From Corynebacterium simulans (GTDB lineage: Bacteria; Actinomycetota; Actinomycetes; Mycobacteriales; Mycobacteriaceae): a stretch of DNA of 64,000 bases. Numbering within the stretch: position 1 is the first letter of the stretch; each line of letters opens with the position of its first letter. The notes under the pieces were generated by a model. It worked only from the letters and a program-made list of their open reading frames with translations, was not told the origin of the DNA and ran no database searches. Shown one piece after another: positions 46,909 to 57,091 of this stretch. The DNA lies in assembly GCF_001586215.1 (NCBI RefSeq), contig NZ_CP014634.1, forward strand, positions 2,294,001-2,358,000, given 5' to 3'. The translations under genes were made by a program, and so were the position numbers.

Positions 46909-46924
46909 TGTGAGGAAGGTCACT
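46909..46924. promoter_or_regulatory. Candidate GlxR site upstream of NlpC/P60
   Basis: TGTGAGGAAGGTCACT compared with TGTGAnnTAnnTCACA: one central and one terminal mismatch, with both TGTGA and TCAC kept. Confidence 0.5.
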
Positions 46925-47029
46925 GTCTCAATTTTTACGCTAAATTTGGTTCAAAAGTTGATGATAATGAGTTTCCCGCAAACGGCATTAGCGGCCATTA
47001 TTTTCGCAGGTTAGGCTTTGTCTCAAAGT

Positions 47030-47106
47030 GATAACGGGGAGCGTTCCCCGGCTAAAGGTCTGAAACATTTCGGAAATGTCAATGGAAGATAACGGGACGA
47101 TAACGG
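47030..47106 (+). promoter_or_regulatory. GATAACGG repeats, candidate response-regulator site
   Basis: Three copies of GATAACGG start at 47030, 47088 and 47099. The last two are direct repeats with 11 bp spacing, about one helical turn, as used by OmpR-type regulators such as MtrA. The regulator is a guess. Confidence 0.4.
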
Positions 47107-47204
47107 CCGTGGTTTTGGGTCGGTGATTCGACATTGGCCGTGACAGTTTCGTAACCTATTTGAGACATTGAGTTACCGACGAAGTGGTGCTCAATAACGA
47201 ACTG

Positions 47205-47330
47205 AAGATTTAAGTGCCGCATCTGGCCCCTCCTAAACCGGGGGCCGAGTGGAGATGCTCCTACAGGAACGGAGCATCAACGAACGCTAGGCCCGCCCCG
47301 GGTCAGAGCTCCGAATGGTTTGCAGAAATT
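47205..47330 (+). promoter_or_regulatory. Structured NlpC/P60 leader, candidate c-di-AMP (ydaO-type) riboswitch
   Basis: Two strong hairpins, GGCCCC/GGGGCC (47225-47230 with 47241-47246) and GATGCTCC/GGAGCATC (47254-47261 with 47271-47278), are followed by CCCGCCCCGGGTCAGAGCTC. The segment resembles the conserved 3' part of ydaO-type RNAs, but the match is loose. I recall a c-di-AMP riboswitch reported before a C. glutamicum nlpC gene, which supports this reading. The call is tentative. Confidence 0.45.
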
Positions 47331-47427
47331 GTGAACCAGAGCGTGAATCTTTACTTCCAGTATTTCTGCGAAGTAATTACGCGTGCTCATTCGAAGTAGG
47401 CACACAGGAAGATTTGGAGTTTAATTC

Positions 47428-48051
47428 GTGTCTAAGCACCGTCGTCAGGGCGCAATCACTACCCGCCGTATTGCAACCACCGCAGTTGCTGCAGCGTCCG
47501 CAGCAGTTGCAGTCCCAGCAGTTGCACAGGGTGCCGAGGTAGTCATTCCTAACACCGACTACCGCTTCGAGGTTGCGGGTCTGGAGAACGTCCCGAACAT
47601 CAACCAGGTTCCGAACATCCAGCAGTATGTTCCGTCCCTGCAGCAGGAGAACGTAAACTACGCAGCGTCCGTACAGGCACCGGCTCCGGCCGCTGCTCCG
47701 GCACAGTCTGCAGGCCAGAAGGCTCTCGCAGCTGCACGCTCCGCCATTGGTGCACCGTACGTTTACGGCGCAAACGGCCCGAGCGCATTCGACTGCTCCG
47801 GTCTGACCTCTTGGGCATACCGCCAGGCTGGCGTTGAGATCCCACGCACCTCCCAGGCTCAGGCTGCTGCTGGCAAGCAGGTCTCCCTGGATGCTCTGCA
47901 GCCGGGCGACATCATCGTCTACTACTCTGGTGCATCCCACGTCGGTATCTACACCGGCAACGGCACCATCATCGACGCTTTGAACTCCGGTGTCCCGGTT
48001 CAGGAGCGCCCTCTGGATTACATGCCGATCCACTCCGCAGTTCGCTTCTAA
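47428..48051 (+). CDS. Secreted NlpC/P60 peptidoglycan hydrolase
   Basis: 207 aa from GTG, with GGAG about 8 nt upstream. A basic N-terminus and an Ala/Val-rich segment form a signal peptide, cleaved near AQG-AE. A short Pro/Ala/Gln linker precedes the NlpC/P60 domain with catalytic Cys in FDCSGLTSWAYRQAG and His in ASHVGIYTGNG. It cleaves D-Glu/mDAP-type peptide links during growth and division. Homologue of the cg2402-type protein beside qcrB in C. glutamicum. Confidence 0.93.
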   Translation: MSKHRRQGAITTRRIATTAVAAASAAVAVPAVAQGAEVVIPNTDYRFEVAGLENVPNINQVPNIQQYVPSLQQENVNYAASVQAPAPAAAPAQSAGQKALAAARSAIGAPYVYGANGPSAFDCSGLTSWAYRQAGVEIPRTSQAQAAAGKQVSLDALQPGDIIVYYSGASHVGIYTGNGTIIDALNSGVPVQERPLDYMPIHSAVRF

Positions 48052-48078
48052 GGCTTAAGCAGCTGCATTCGGCATTAC

Positions 48079-48117
48079 TAGCCCTTGCCTCCAATTATTT
48101 ATGGACGGCAGGGGCTA
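48079..48117 (+). terminator. Terminator after the first NlpC/P60 gene
   Basis: TAGCCCTTGCC (48079-48089) pairs with GGCAGGGGCTA (48107-48117), with one G-T pair, followed by TTTGTGGTTTT. Confidence 0.75.
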
Positions 48118-48220
48118 TTTGTGGTTTTATAGTTCTTTGTTCGTATACTCGCTTTCAGTGCGAGATATACGCTAGTATCAAGCGGTCTATTATTATTTTT
48201 TAAGTTTGGGAACTTCTACC

Positions 48221-49330
48221 GTGCTTTCTTCCACTTTGCGGGCCCGCCGCACTTTCTACGCGGCATTGGCCGCAGCGCTTACCGTATCCACCGCTTGGGG
48301 CGTGGCGGTCGTGCCTCCCGCGACGGCACAAGAGGTCGAGCAAGTCCAGGAAGCACCGGCTGCCGCAGCGCCCGCGGAGGAACCTGGCAGTCCTGCGAGC
48401 GAGGACCTGCAGAAGTTGGTTGACCGTGTCGCGGACGTCGCCCAGCGCGTGGCCGCCAAGAACGAGGAAGTCAAGGCTTCCGAGGATGCACTGGCCGCTA
48501 CCGAAAAGGAAGTAGAAGAACTCCAGAAGCGCGCCGATGACGCGCGCATAAAAGCGGATGCTGCAGCTGTTGCCGTAACAGACCAACAAGATCGCATCAA
48601 CGGCATCGCCCAGTCGCGCTACCGCGGTGATTCCACCAGTGCCGTCGCAGCCGCTTTGGATGCCGCAGATCCTGGCACCGCTGTTGAACGTATGGGCTAC
48701 CTTGGTGCGCTTTCGCGCACCGCGCAACGCAATCTTGATGACAAGGCTGCAGCCGCCGACGTCGCTCGTGGACTGCAAGACGAGGCCGCCGCTGCCGTAA
48801 AGGCCGCACAGGATAAGGCTGCGGAGCTTGAACGGCAGCGGGATCGCCTTCTCAAGGAGCAGGAAGAGCTCGAAACACAGAAGAAGGAGATCGAGGAAAA
48901 GGTCGATAGCCTAAGCGAGGAGCAGCGCGCTGCCTTTGTGGGCCGCTTCGGTGCTAAGGACGTTGACGTTGCCGCATTGTCCGACGGTTCCGGTTCCAAG
49001 GCCGTCGAAGCTGCCCTTACCCGCTTGGGTGCGCCGTATGGCTGGGGTGCTACGGGCCCTGACGTCTTTGACTGCTCGGGTCTTATGGTGTGGAGTTATC
49101 AGCAGATGGGCAAGTCCATTCCGCGTACCTCCCAGGCGCAGCTCGCAGGTGGCACCCAGGTCCCGCTCGATCAGCTCGAACCCGGTGACATCATCGGTTA
49201 CTACCCAGGAGTTACCCACGTCGGCATGTACGTCGGCGATGGCAAGGTAGTACATGCTTCGACCTATGGCGTGCCGGTTCAGGTCGTTCCGGTGGACTCT
49301 ATGCCGATCCAAGGAGCGGTGCGCTACTAG
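48221..49330 (+). CDS. Secreted coiled-coil NlpC/P60 hydrolase (RipA/RipC-like)
   Basis: 369 aa from GTG 48221 (a TTG at 48206 is the alternative; GGGAAC lies 7 nt before the GTG). Signal peptide cleaved near ATA-QE. Residues about 60-250 form a long coiled coil rich in Ala, Glu and Lys, as in Rv2190c-type proteins, where it regulates or positions the enzyme. The C-terminal NlpC/P60 domain has Cys in DVFDCSGLMVWSYQQMG and His in VTHVGMYVGDG. A second hydrolase gene directly after the first. Confidence 0.92.
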   Translation: MLSSTLRARRTFYAALAAALTVSTAWGVAVVPPATAQEVEQVQEAPAAAAPAEEPGSPASEDLQKLVDRVADVAQRVAAKNEEVKASEDALAATEKEVEELQKRADDARIKADAAAVAVTDQQDRINGIAQSRYRGDSTSAVAAALDAADPGTAVERMGYLGALSRTAQRNLDDKAAAADVARGLQDEAAAAVKAAQDKAAELERQRDRLLKEQEELETQKKEIEEKVDSLSEEQRAAFVGRFGAKDVDVAALSDGSGSKAVEAALTRLGAPYGWGATGPDVFDCSGLMVWSYQQMGKSIPRTSQAQLAGGTQVPLDQLEPGDIIGYYPGVTHVGMYVGDGKVVHASTYGVPVQVVPVDSMPIQGAVRY

Positions 49331-49340
49331 AGTAGGGCGC

Positions 49341-50462
49341 ATGGCGCGCACACTACTGGTTAGCAATGACTTCCCGCCCACGATTGGCGGGATTCAGTCA
49401 TATCTACGGGACTTCGTCTCCACCCTGGATCCTTCCGAGGTTGTCGTCTTTGCCTCGACGCAGGATGCTGAAGCCGCCGCGCTTTACGACGCCGCCCAGC
49501 CCTACCAGGTCATCCGTTGGCCGCGGCGCATCATGCTGCCTACTCCGGCAACCGTGCGCGAGATGCAGCGGCTTATCAAGGCCTATGACATCGACACCGT
49601 TTGGTTCGGTGCGGCAGCCCCTCTTGCATTGATGGGCAAGGCTGCCAAGGAAGCCGGCGCGACCAAGGTTGTGGCCACTACTCACGGCCACGAGGTGGGG
49701 TGGTCCATGCTTCCGGTTGCCCGTCAGGCGCTGCGGCGCATCGGAGATCACGCTGATGTTATTACGTATATCTCCGACTACACGCTGCGTCGCTTGCAAG
49801 CGCCCTTTGGCCCTGGGCCGGAGTGGGTGCATCTTCCCTCTGCGGTGAGCCTGGAGGATTTTCAGCCGGCCGATGAGCAGAAAAAGCAGGCTGCGCGTGC
49901 GCACTTCGGTTTGTCAGATGGTCCCGTCATCACGTGTATTTCCCGCTTGGTCCCGCGCAAGGGGCAAGACCAGCTGCTGCGAGCCCTTCCGAAGGTTCGC
50001 GCGCAATTTCCCAATGCACAACTGCTCATCATTGGTCGCGGCCGCTACCGGAAAGCTCTAGAGCGGCTCGCCGAAATCTATGCCCCCGACGTCAGCATCC
50101 GCGAGGCCAAAGACACTACGGAGCTGCAGATGGCCCTGCACGCCGCTGATGTCTTTGCCATGCCCGCGCGTACCCGTGGGGGAGGCCTCGACGTCGAGGG
50201 CCTGGGCATCGTCTACCTTGAGGCCCAGGCCTGCGGCGTGCCCGTCATTGCCGGTGACTCCGGCGGCGCACCGGAGACCGTCACGGATGACACCGGCATC
50301 GTGGTGCGCGGTTCAAGTGTTGCCGAATTGGAGGAGGCATTGTGCGCCTTGCTAGGCGATGCTCCTCGCGCCCGCCGCATGGGCCAGGCTGGCCGCAACC
50401 ACGTGGAGACGGCATGGACGTGGGAAATTATGGGTGGGCGCCTGCGTGAAATCTTGGCTTAG
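49341..50462 (+). CDS. pimB: GDP-mannose-dependent phosphatidylinositol mannoside mannosyltransferase
   Basis: 373 aa, GT4 family. It adds the second mannose in PIM synthesis (PimB', Rv2188c type), feeding lipomannan. N-terminal TLLVSNDFPPTIGGIQSYL binds the acceptor side; SRLVPRKGQDQLL and the EX7E-like region (LDVEGLGIVYLEAQACGVPVI) bind GDP-mannose. ATG 49341 follows the NlpC stop by 10 bp, so translation is probably coupled to it. It works in the same pathway as mptA (58696-60255). Confidence 0.93.
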   Translation: MARTLLVSNDFPPTIGGIQSYLRDFVSTLDPSEVVVFASTQDAEAAALYDAAQPYQVIRWPRRIMLPTPATVREMQRLIKAYDIDTVWFGAAAPLALMGKAAKEAGATKVVATTHGHEVGWSMLPVARQALRRIGDHADVITYISDYTLRRLQAPFGPGPEWVHLPSAVSLEDFQPADEQKKQAARAHFGLSDGPVITCISRLVPRKGQDQLLRALPKVRAQFPNAQLLIIGRGRYRKALERLAEIYAPDVSIREAKDTTELQMALHAADVFAMPARTRGGGLDVEGLGIVYLEAQACGVPVIAGDSGGAPETVTDDTGIVVRGSSVAELEEALCALLGDAPRARRMGQAGRNHVETAWTWEIMGGRLREILA

Positions 50463-50532
50463 TGACAGAGATTAATTTCTTTATCGATTCCGCTCGAACA
50501 TGCAGAATGTGACCAATACCCCGGCGGGGGTA

Positions 50533-50538
50533 TATCCT
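50533..50538 (+). promoter_or_regulatory. -10 element of the glucokinase gene
   Basis: TATCCT ends 7 nt before ATG 50546; no ribosome binding site between. Confidence 0.45.
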
Positions 50539-50545
50539 GTTGTGC

Positions 50546-51499
50546 ATGCTTGAACACGCTCAACCTGCCGCGGACTCCGAATTCACCATTGGATTCGACA
50601 TCGGCGGCACCAACCTACGCGCGGCGACCATCAGCGCGGAGGGCGACATTGTTGATTCGGTGAGCGTGCCAACCGCAGATAACGCCCGCCAGCTAGAAGA
50701 TGACATCGTCCAGGCCGTAGACACCCTGCGTGAGAAGAATGAGATCTCCGCAGTCGGCTTGGCACTCGCCGGCTTTTTGGATCCCCAGTGCGAAACCGTG
50801 CGCTTTGCCCCGCACTTGCCGTGGCGCGATGCGCCGGTGCGCGAAATTTTGAGCAAGCGGCTCGGTCTACCCGTACGCCTCGAGCATGACGCTAACTCCG
50901 CAGCGTGGGGAGAGTGGCGCTTCGGTGCCGGTCGCGGCGCCAAGGACTGGGTGTTCTTCTCTGTCGGCACCGGCATTGGCGCAACCTTGATGACCGAGGA
51001 CAAGATTTACCGCGGCGCGTTCGGCACGGCCCCAGAATTCGGCCACCTTACCGTGGTCCCGGGTGGACGCGAGTGCTCCTGCGGCAAGCGCGGCTGCCTA
51101 GAACGCTATGCCTCCGGTACCGCATTGCCCGATACCTGTGAGGAGCTGCGCCCAAGCTATTCCACCACGCTGCCAGTAGGTGCCGAGGGAGTAGAAATCA
51201 CCACCGCCGCACGCGCCGGCGATCCTCTCGGCCTAGCCGTCATGGAGCACTTCGGAACCTGGCTGGGCCAGGGCCTTTCCATCGTGGCAGACGTCTTGGA
51301 TCCCGAGCTGATCGTGATTGGCGGCGGCGTCGCCAATGATGCGGATCTCTACCTAGAAACCGCGCGCGAGAACATGGCGCGCCAGATAGTAGGGGCGGGG
51401 CATCGCCCGCTGGCCCGCGTGGCCACCGCAGATCTGGGCTCAGCGGCGGGTATGATTGGCGTAGCTGACCTAGCCCGCAATGGGCTTGCCGTAGGTTAA
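50546..51499 (+). CDS. glk: ROK-family glucokinase
   Basis: 317 aa. It phosphorylates glucose with ATP. N-terminal FDIGGTNLRAA is the phosphate-1 motif, LEHDANSAAWGEW holds the catalytic Asp, and the zinc motif is ECSCGKRGCLERYASG. Same place and size as cg2399 (glk) of C. glutamicum. A TTG at 50540 is in frame, but ATG 50546 is preferred. Confidence 0.92.
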   Translation: MLEHAQPAADSEFTIGFDIGGTNLRAATISAEGDIVDSVSVPTADNARQLEDDIVQAVDTLREKNEISAVGLALAGFLDPQCETVRFAPHLPWRDAPVREILSKRLGLPVRLEHDANSAAWGEWRFGAGRGAKDWVFFSVGTGIGATLMTEDKIYRGAFGTAPEFGHLTVVPGGRECSCGKRGCLERYASGTALPDTCEELRPSYSTTLPVGAEGVEITTAARAGDPLGLAVMEHFGTWLGQGLSIVADVLDPELIVIGGGVANDADLYLETARENMARQIVGAGHRPLARVATADLGSAAGMIGVADLARNGLAVG

Positions 51500-51520
51500 T
51501 TAAACGACAGGGACAACGCG

Positions 51521-52267
51521 ATGCGAAACAAGTGGTACTGGGCATTTAAGAACATCTTTTTCGGTCCTGCCTTGCGGTTGTGGAACCGCCCGTGGACTGA
51601 AGGCATGGATAATATTCCCGCTGCAGGTCCAGCGATTCTTGTCTCCACGCACCAAGCGGTGATGGACTCTTTCTTCTTCCCGCTGATGTGCCCGCGTCAG
51701 ATCACCTTCTTGGCCAAGAGCGAGTATTTCACCACTCCGGGCCTGGTGGGCCGCGCGCAAGCGTGGTTCTTCAGCTCGGTCGGCCAGGTCCCCGTCGAGC
51801 GCGACAGTGACAACGCCAGCGATGCCATGCTGGAATCCGCACAGCAGATTTTGAATAGGGGAGACCTGTTTGGCATCTACCCGGAGGGCACCCGTTCTCC
51901 TGATGGCCGCATCTACAAAGGTCGTACTGGTATGGGGCGCATCGCCATGACCACTGGGAAGAAGGTCATCCCGATCGCCATGATCGGTACCCGCAAGGCC
52001 AATCCGATCGGCAGCTGGGTGCCGCGTCCGACCAAAGTCGGCATGCGCGTTGCCGAGCCGATCGATCCGCATGAGTGGGCAGCGGAACGCGGTTTGGACC
52101 CGAATGAGCATGACACCATTCGTGCTTTCACCGATTACATTATGCAGGAATTGGCCGAGCTTTCCGGCCAGCCATATGTTGATGTCTATGCCTCTGAGGT
52201 CAAAGCCTCCCTGCAAGCAGGCAAGGGCTATCCTGCAGGTGCGGAACCAAAATACGAGGCGCACTAG
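51521..52267 (+). CDS. plsC: 1-acyl-sn-glycerol-3-phosphate acyltransferase
   Basis: 248 aa, PlsC superfamily. The HxxxxD catalytic motif is STHQAVMDSFF, and YPEGTRSPDG is the acceptor-phosphate motif. It acylates lysophosphatidate or a related acceptor at the membrane. It is followed 3 bp later by an acyltransferase-3 gene; glk, plsC and that gene form a run with small gaps. Confidence 0.88.
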   Translation: MRNKWYWAFKNIFFGPALRLWNRPWTEGMDNIPAAGPAILVSTHQAVMDSFFFPLMCPRQITFLAKSEYFTTPGLVGRAQAWFFSSVGQVPVERDSDNASDAMLESAQQILNRGDLFGIYPEGTRSPDGRIYKGRTGMGRIAMTTGKKVIPIAMIGTRKANPIGSWVPRPTKVGMRVAEPIDPHEWAAERGLDPNEHDTIRAFTDYIMQELAELSGQPYVDVYASEVKASLQAGKGYPAGAEPKYEAH

Positions 52268-52270
52268 GCG

Positions 52271-53488
52271 GTGAGTTCCCCTAAGGCTCGATTAGCGTGG
52301 CCTGACATCGCCAAGGGTATTTCCATCCTTGGCGTTGTTCTTTTGCACGTCACGCTCACTGTTCCCGAATCCAGCGAGACCCGACTTGCGGCCCTCAACC
52401 TCTGGCTAGACCCGCTGCGTTTGCCCCTCTTCTTCCTCGTCAGCGGCTACTTTTCTACGAAGGTTTTTAACTTCACCTTCCCGCAGCTTTTCGCGCGCCG
52501 CCTGTGGTATTTCATCGTGCCCTATGTGGTGTGGATGGCCGTGGAATTGCAGGTAAAACGCCTCGAATTGCACTGGGTCTTCGAAAGCGACATCTTTGAC
52601 CGCAACGAGATGCTGTTCAACATGGTCTTTGGCCATACGATGGCCTGGTTTATCCATTCTCTGATCTTCTTCAACATCTTCTTGTGGTGCGTACGCAAGC
52701 TGCCCGGCTGGCTGGCCGTGCTTTTAAGCTTTACGCCGCTGTTGTTCATGGCGTGGCAGGCGCACTTTACCTTCATTGCCAAGGCGATGATGTTCCTGCC
52801 GATGTTCGTAGCCGCGGCTTTCTTCCGGGATTGGATTACCCGCTTCGCCTCCGAAATCGAGGCACCTTTCAAGGGACACTTTGGCCTTTCCACCGTCTTC
52901 TTCTACGGCGGAACCATTGTGGCTTACCTCTGCGGCTCCTTTTTCCGCCGTGCTTGGGATTCTTATCCCGAGGAGGTCTTCATTCCGTGGCCGCTGCCCG
53001 GTGCGGAGTACCTGACCTCTAACGAGGTGCACATCTTGGTCCGCTTCGTGGAACAGGCCTTGGAGGTCCCGCTGGGCATTGTGCTTGCGATTTGGGTCTC
53101 TTATGTCCCGGTTCTGTCCAAGGGATTGCGCTTTATTGGCTCGCACACGCTGCCCATCTACTTGGCGCATCCCATCGGCCTTACAGTGGGCTATGGCTTC
53201 TTCATGGCTTGGTTCCCACATGAGGTCACTCTGCACGGCGAGCACTTGCTGGATAACACCTGGTTCTGGTTGATCGCCTGCTTCGTCTTTGCAGCCATTG
53301 CCTCTCTGGCGCTATGGGCGCTGGGGCGTGTGCCGATTGTAGGCTGGCTGCTCAAACCGCCAGATATCTCGCATCTCATCGACGTGCCTGCACAGCAGGA
53401 TTATCATCCGGAAAACACTCCGCGGCAAGACCCAAAGGCCCACCGCCGCGAGAGGGCTCACTGCTGCAGCGCACGCCGCCGCGACTAG
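52271..53488 (+). CDS. Acyltransferase family 3 membrane protein
   Basis: 405 aa from GTG. About ten membrane helices; AWPDIAKGISILGVVLLHVTL at the start is the family signature (R/W-D-x-x-K-G-I and His). Such proteins O-acylate lipids, sugars or peptidoglycan; the target is unknown. The C-terminus has a His/Arg/Pro-rich cytoplasmic tail. Confidence 0.85.
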   Translation: MSSPKARLAWPDIAKGISILGVVLLHVTLTVPESSETRLAALNLWLDPLRLPLFFLVSGYFSTKVFNFTFPQLFARRLWYFIVPYVVWMAVELQVKRLELHWVFESDIFDRNEMLFNMVFGHTMAWFIHSLIFFNIFLWCVRKLPGWLAVLLSFTPLLFMAWQAHFTFIAKAMMFLPMFVAAAFFRDWITRFASEIEAPFKGHFGLSTVFFYGGTIVAYLCGSFFRRAWDSYPEEVFIPWPLPGAEYLTSNEVHILVRFVEQALEVPLGIVLAIWVSYVPVLSKGLRFIGSHTLPIYLAHPIGLTVGYGFFMAWFPHEVTLHGEHLLDNTWFWLIACFVFAAIASLALWALGRVPIVGWLLKPPDISHLIDVPAQQDYHPENTPRQDPKAHRRERAHCCSARRRD

Positions 53489-53582
53489 CAGGTGTATGCG
53501 TGGGAGCGGGGGTCGGGCGGCGTCGCCAAGCACCGCCTCTTGCACCCCAGACCCCAAGGCATGCTGAGAGAGGGAAGCCAAG

Positions 53583-53588
53583 TAAGAT
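53583..53588 (+). promoter_or_regulatory. -10 element of the exoribonuclease gene
   Basis: TAAGAT ends 8 nt before GTG 53597 without a ribosome binding site. Confidence 0.45.
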
Positions 53589-53596
53589 TAGGCCCC

Positions 53597-54106
53597 GTGC
53601 GCTACTTCTATGACACCGAGTTTATTGAGAATGGAAAGACCATCGAGCTGGTCTCCATTGGTATCGTCGGCGAAGATGGCAGCGAATTTTATGCGGTATC
53701 TACCGACTTCAACCCCGCGCATGCCAACGCGTGGGTGCGCGAGAACGTTCTCGATAAGCTGCCTTCCCCGAGCGATCCCGTTTGGAAGTCGCGCGATCGC
53801 ATTCGCGAGGAGCTCATAGAGTTTCTCACCAAGCATTCCACTCCGGTCGAGCTCTGGGCTTGGGTGGGGGCCTATGACCACGTGGTTTTGGCCCAGTTGT
53901 GGGGCGATATGGCGGGCTTGCCCAAGCGCATCCCGCGCTATACCCGCGAGCTCAAGCAGTACTGGGAATTCGCCGGCTGCCCGAAGCTGCCGCCGGTGCC
54001 GCAGGGCAATCACGACGCGCTTGTCGACGCCCGCCATAACCTAACCAAGTTCCGCGCCTGCATGGAGGCACTACCCCTGACAAGGGCCAACCAAGTAACT
54101 ATCTAG
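53597..54106 (+). CDS. DEDDh 3'-exoribonuclease, Rv2179c family
   Basis: 169 aa from GTG. It starts VRYFYDTEFIENG, with the first Asp-x-Glu pair of the DEDD superfamily; the later HDALVDARHN holds the His and last Asp. Length and motifs match the Rv2179c family, shown in M. tuberculosis to degrade RNA 3' overhangs. Earlier in-frame starts overlap the preceding gene and look wrong. It precedes aroG, as in mycobacteria. Confidence 0.9.
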   Translation: MRYFYDTEFIENGKTIELVSIGIVGEDGSEFYAVSTDFNPAHANAWVRENVLDKLPSPSDPVWKSRDRIREELIEFLTKHSTPVELWAWVGAYDHVVLAQLWGDMAGLPKRIPRYTRELKQYWEFAGCPKLPPVPQGNHDALVDARHNLTKFRACMEALPLTRANQVTI

Positions 54107-54125
54107 TACCAAACTATCCTGCGAC

Positions 54126-55539
<1,414 letters not shown>

Positions 55540-55555
55540 CGGCAAAGACCGCTAC

Positions 55556-56920
55556 TTAGGCCAGGAACTGCGGCAAGAAGCCGTAGTTGCCTGAGCCAAA
55601 CCACCAGCCGCCGATCGCCACGGCGGCGGTAGCTAGTGCCACGAGCGCCAGGAAAAGCAGCAGTGAGAAGACACTGCGGTTAGTTTCCCGGCGCTCTTCT
55701 GGTTCCTCCTCTGCGATGCGGGAGAGCTGATTGTGCTGTTGCGGGGCAGGAGCCGGCGCCTGCTGCGGCATTGGAGCCGGTGGAGTTTGTGGAGTCGGGG
55801 GCACCTGCCCGGCGTAGGGATCGATGCGTGTTTGCGATGGATAAGCCGCCGGCCGCGGGGCGGCTGGCGTATCGGCGCGCGTTTCGAAGCTAAGAGGTGC
55901 GCGCTGCGGCTGCTGCGGAACGTATTCGGTTGTCGGTTCTTCTTCGGCAGGCCGCGGCTGGGGCGCCGGGCTTTCCAACGCCGTGGTGGCATCGAAGACG
56001 TGGGTAGCTCCCGTACCGGAGAAATCCGTGGGCTGCTCGGCAGTGCGGGCGGCGGCAGCGTTGCGGGGGACAGGGACAGTGAAGTCGGGGAGTGCGAGCT
56101 CCCGTGTGACGTCGTCAAGCGCGTCTAAGAACTCGCCCGCGTCGGCAAAGCGCTCGGATTTCTCCCGCGCCGTGGCGGTGGCGACGAGGGCGTCGAAAAG
56201 CTTTGGCACTCCCGCAATGCGGGACGAAGGCGCCGGCACATCTGCCTGCAGGCGTGCCTGCGCGTGCTCCAATGGGGTAGCACCACGGAAAGGAACGCTG
56301 CCTGTCAGAAGCTCGAAGAGGACGATGCCGGCGGAATAAACATCGGAGGCCGCCGTAATCGGCTCACCGGTGACCTGCTCTGGCGAAAGATACGACACCG
56401 TACCGATGATTTGGCTCGAGCCCCGCTCCGCTGCGGCCGACCGCACTAGACCAAAATCCCCCACCTTCACGCGGCTCTGTGCGGTAATCAGCACGTTGTC
56501 TGGCTTGATATCGCGATGGACCAAAGCCGCGCGATGGACTTCATCCAAGCCCATGAGCATCGGGCGCATGACCGCCGCCGCGGCGTGTGCCGGCATGGGG
56601 CCGCGCTCGGCGAGCAGCTCGCGCAAGGTGCCGCCGGTGATAAGTTCCATGATGAGAAAAATCGGCACGCCATCGGAAGAGAAGTCATGCACTCCCACGA
56701 GATTTGGATGCTGCAGCTGCGCCATCGCGCGGGCCTCGCGCTCGAATCGCTTCACAAAAGCCGGATCGTCTTGATAGTGCTCATGCATCACCTTCGCCGC
56801 CACCGCACGGCCTAAACGCATGTCGACGCAGCGATAAACCGTGGACATGCCGCCCCGCGCGATCGGCCGATCGACGCGATAGCGGTCCTCGAGAATGTCG
56901 CCTACTTCCAGCCTTGTCAT
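55556..56920 (-). CDS. pknL: Serine/threonine protein kinase PknL
   Basis: 454 aa. Complete Hanks-type kinase domain (about 10-270): GGMSTVYRCVD (Gly loop), AAKVM (Lys), VHRDIKPDNVL, DFGLVR and GTVSYLSPEQ. A Pro/Gln/Ala-rich juxtamembrane stretch of about 150 residues leads to one C-terminal membrane helix (SVFSLLLFLALVALATAAVA) and only about 15 residues outside. No PASTA repeats, as in M. tuberculosis PknL; I recall the C. glutamicum protein being longer. Divergent from its likely substrate gene. CATACT on its strand (56928-56933) ends 7 nt before the ATG. Confidence 0.94.
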   Translation of the reverse strand: MTRLEVGDILEDRYRVDRPIARGGMSTVYRCVDMRLGRAVAAKVMHEHYQDDPAFVKRFEREARAMAQLQHPNLVGVHDFSSDGVPIFLIMELITGGTLRELLAERGPMPAHAAAAVMRPMLMGLDEVHRAALVHRDIKPDNVLITAQSRVKVGDFGLVRSAAAERGSSQIIGTVSYLSPEQVTGEPITAASDVYSAGIVLFELLTGSVPFRGATPLEHAQARLQADVPAPSSRIAGVPKLFDALVATATAREKSERFADAGEFLDALDDVTRELALPDFTVPVPRNAAAARTAEQPTDFSGTGATHVFDATTALESPAPQPRPAEEEPTTEYVPQQPQRAPLSFETRADTPAAPRPAAYPSQTRIDPYAGQVPPTPQTPPAPMPQQAPAPAPQQHNQLSRIAEEEPEERRETNRSVFSLLLFLALVALATAAVAIGGWWFGSGNYGFLPQFLA

Positions 56921-57041
56921 GTAATCCAGTATGGCTGATAGACGCAGCGATGTGGTATCCGGCTAAGGTTGTGTCTGTGACTAATCCACAGATGAATTCC
57001 GAACAGGCCAAGAACGAAGAAATCGCTGCCCTCCTGGAAGG

Positions 57042-57045
57042 CGAG
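57042..57045. repeat. Target site duplication, left copy CGAG
   Basis: Directly borders the left IS end; the matching copy is 58369-58372. IS3 elements commonly make 3-4 bp duplications. Confidence 0.9.
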
Positions 57046-57091
57046 TGGGGTTGCCCGCAAATCGTGGACACGTAGTGGAGCTACCTAGTGG

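Larger units (their letters stand above)
46604..47427. other. 824 bp intergenic region before the first NlpC/P60 gene
   Basis: No credible gene. In order it holds the qcrB terminator, two AAAACTGAG direct repeats (46852-46912), a GlxR-like site, GATAACGG repeats, an inverted GTAAC/GTTAC pair (47151-47155, 47172-47176) and a structured leader before the NlpC start. It is the most regulator-dense gap in the window. Confidence 0.6.

Noticed and set aside
47214..47399. 61-codon frame in the NlpC leader
   Set aside because: It overlaps the hairpins of the leader, and its translation is not protein-like.
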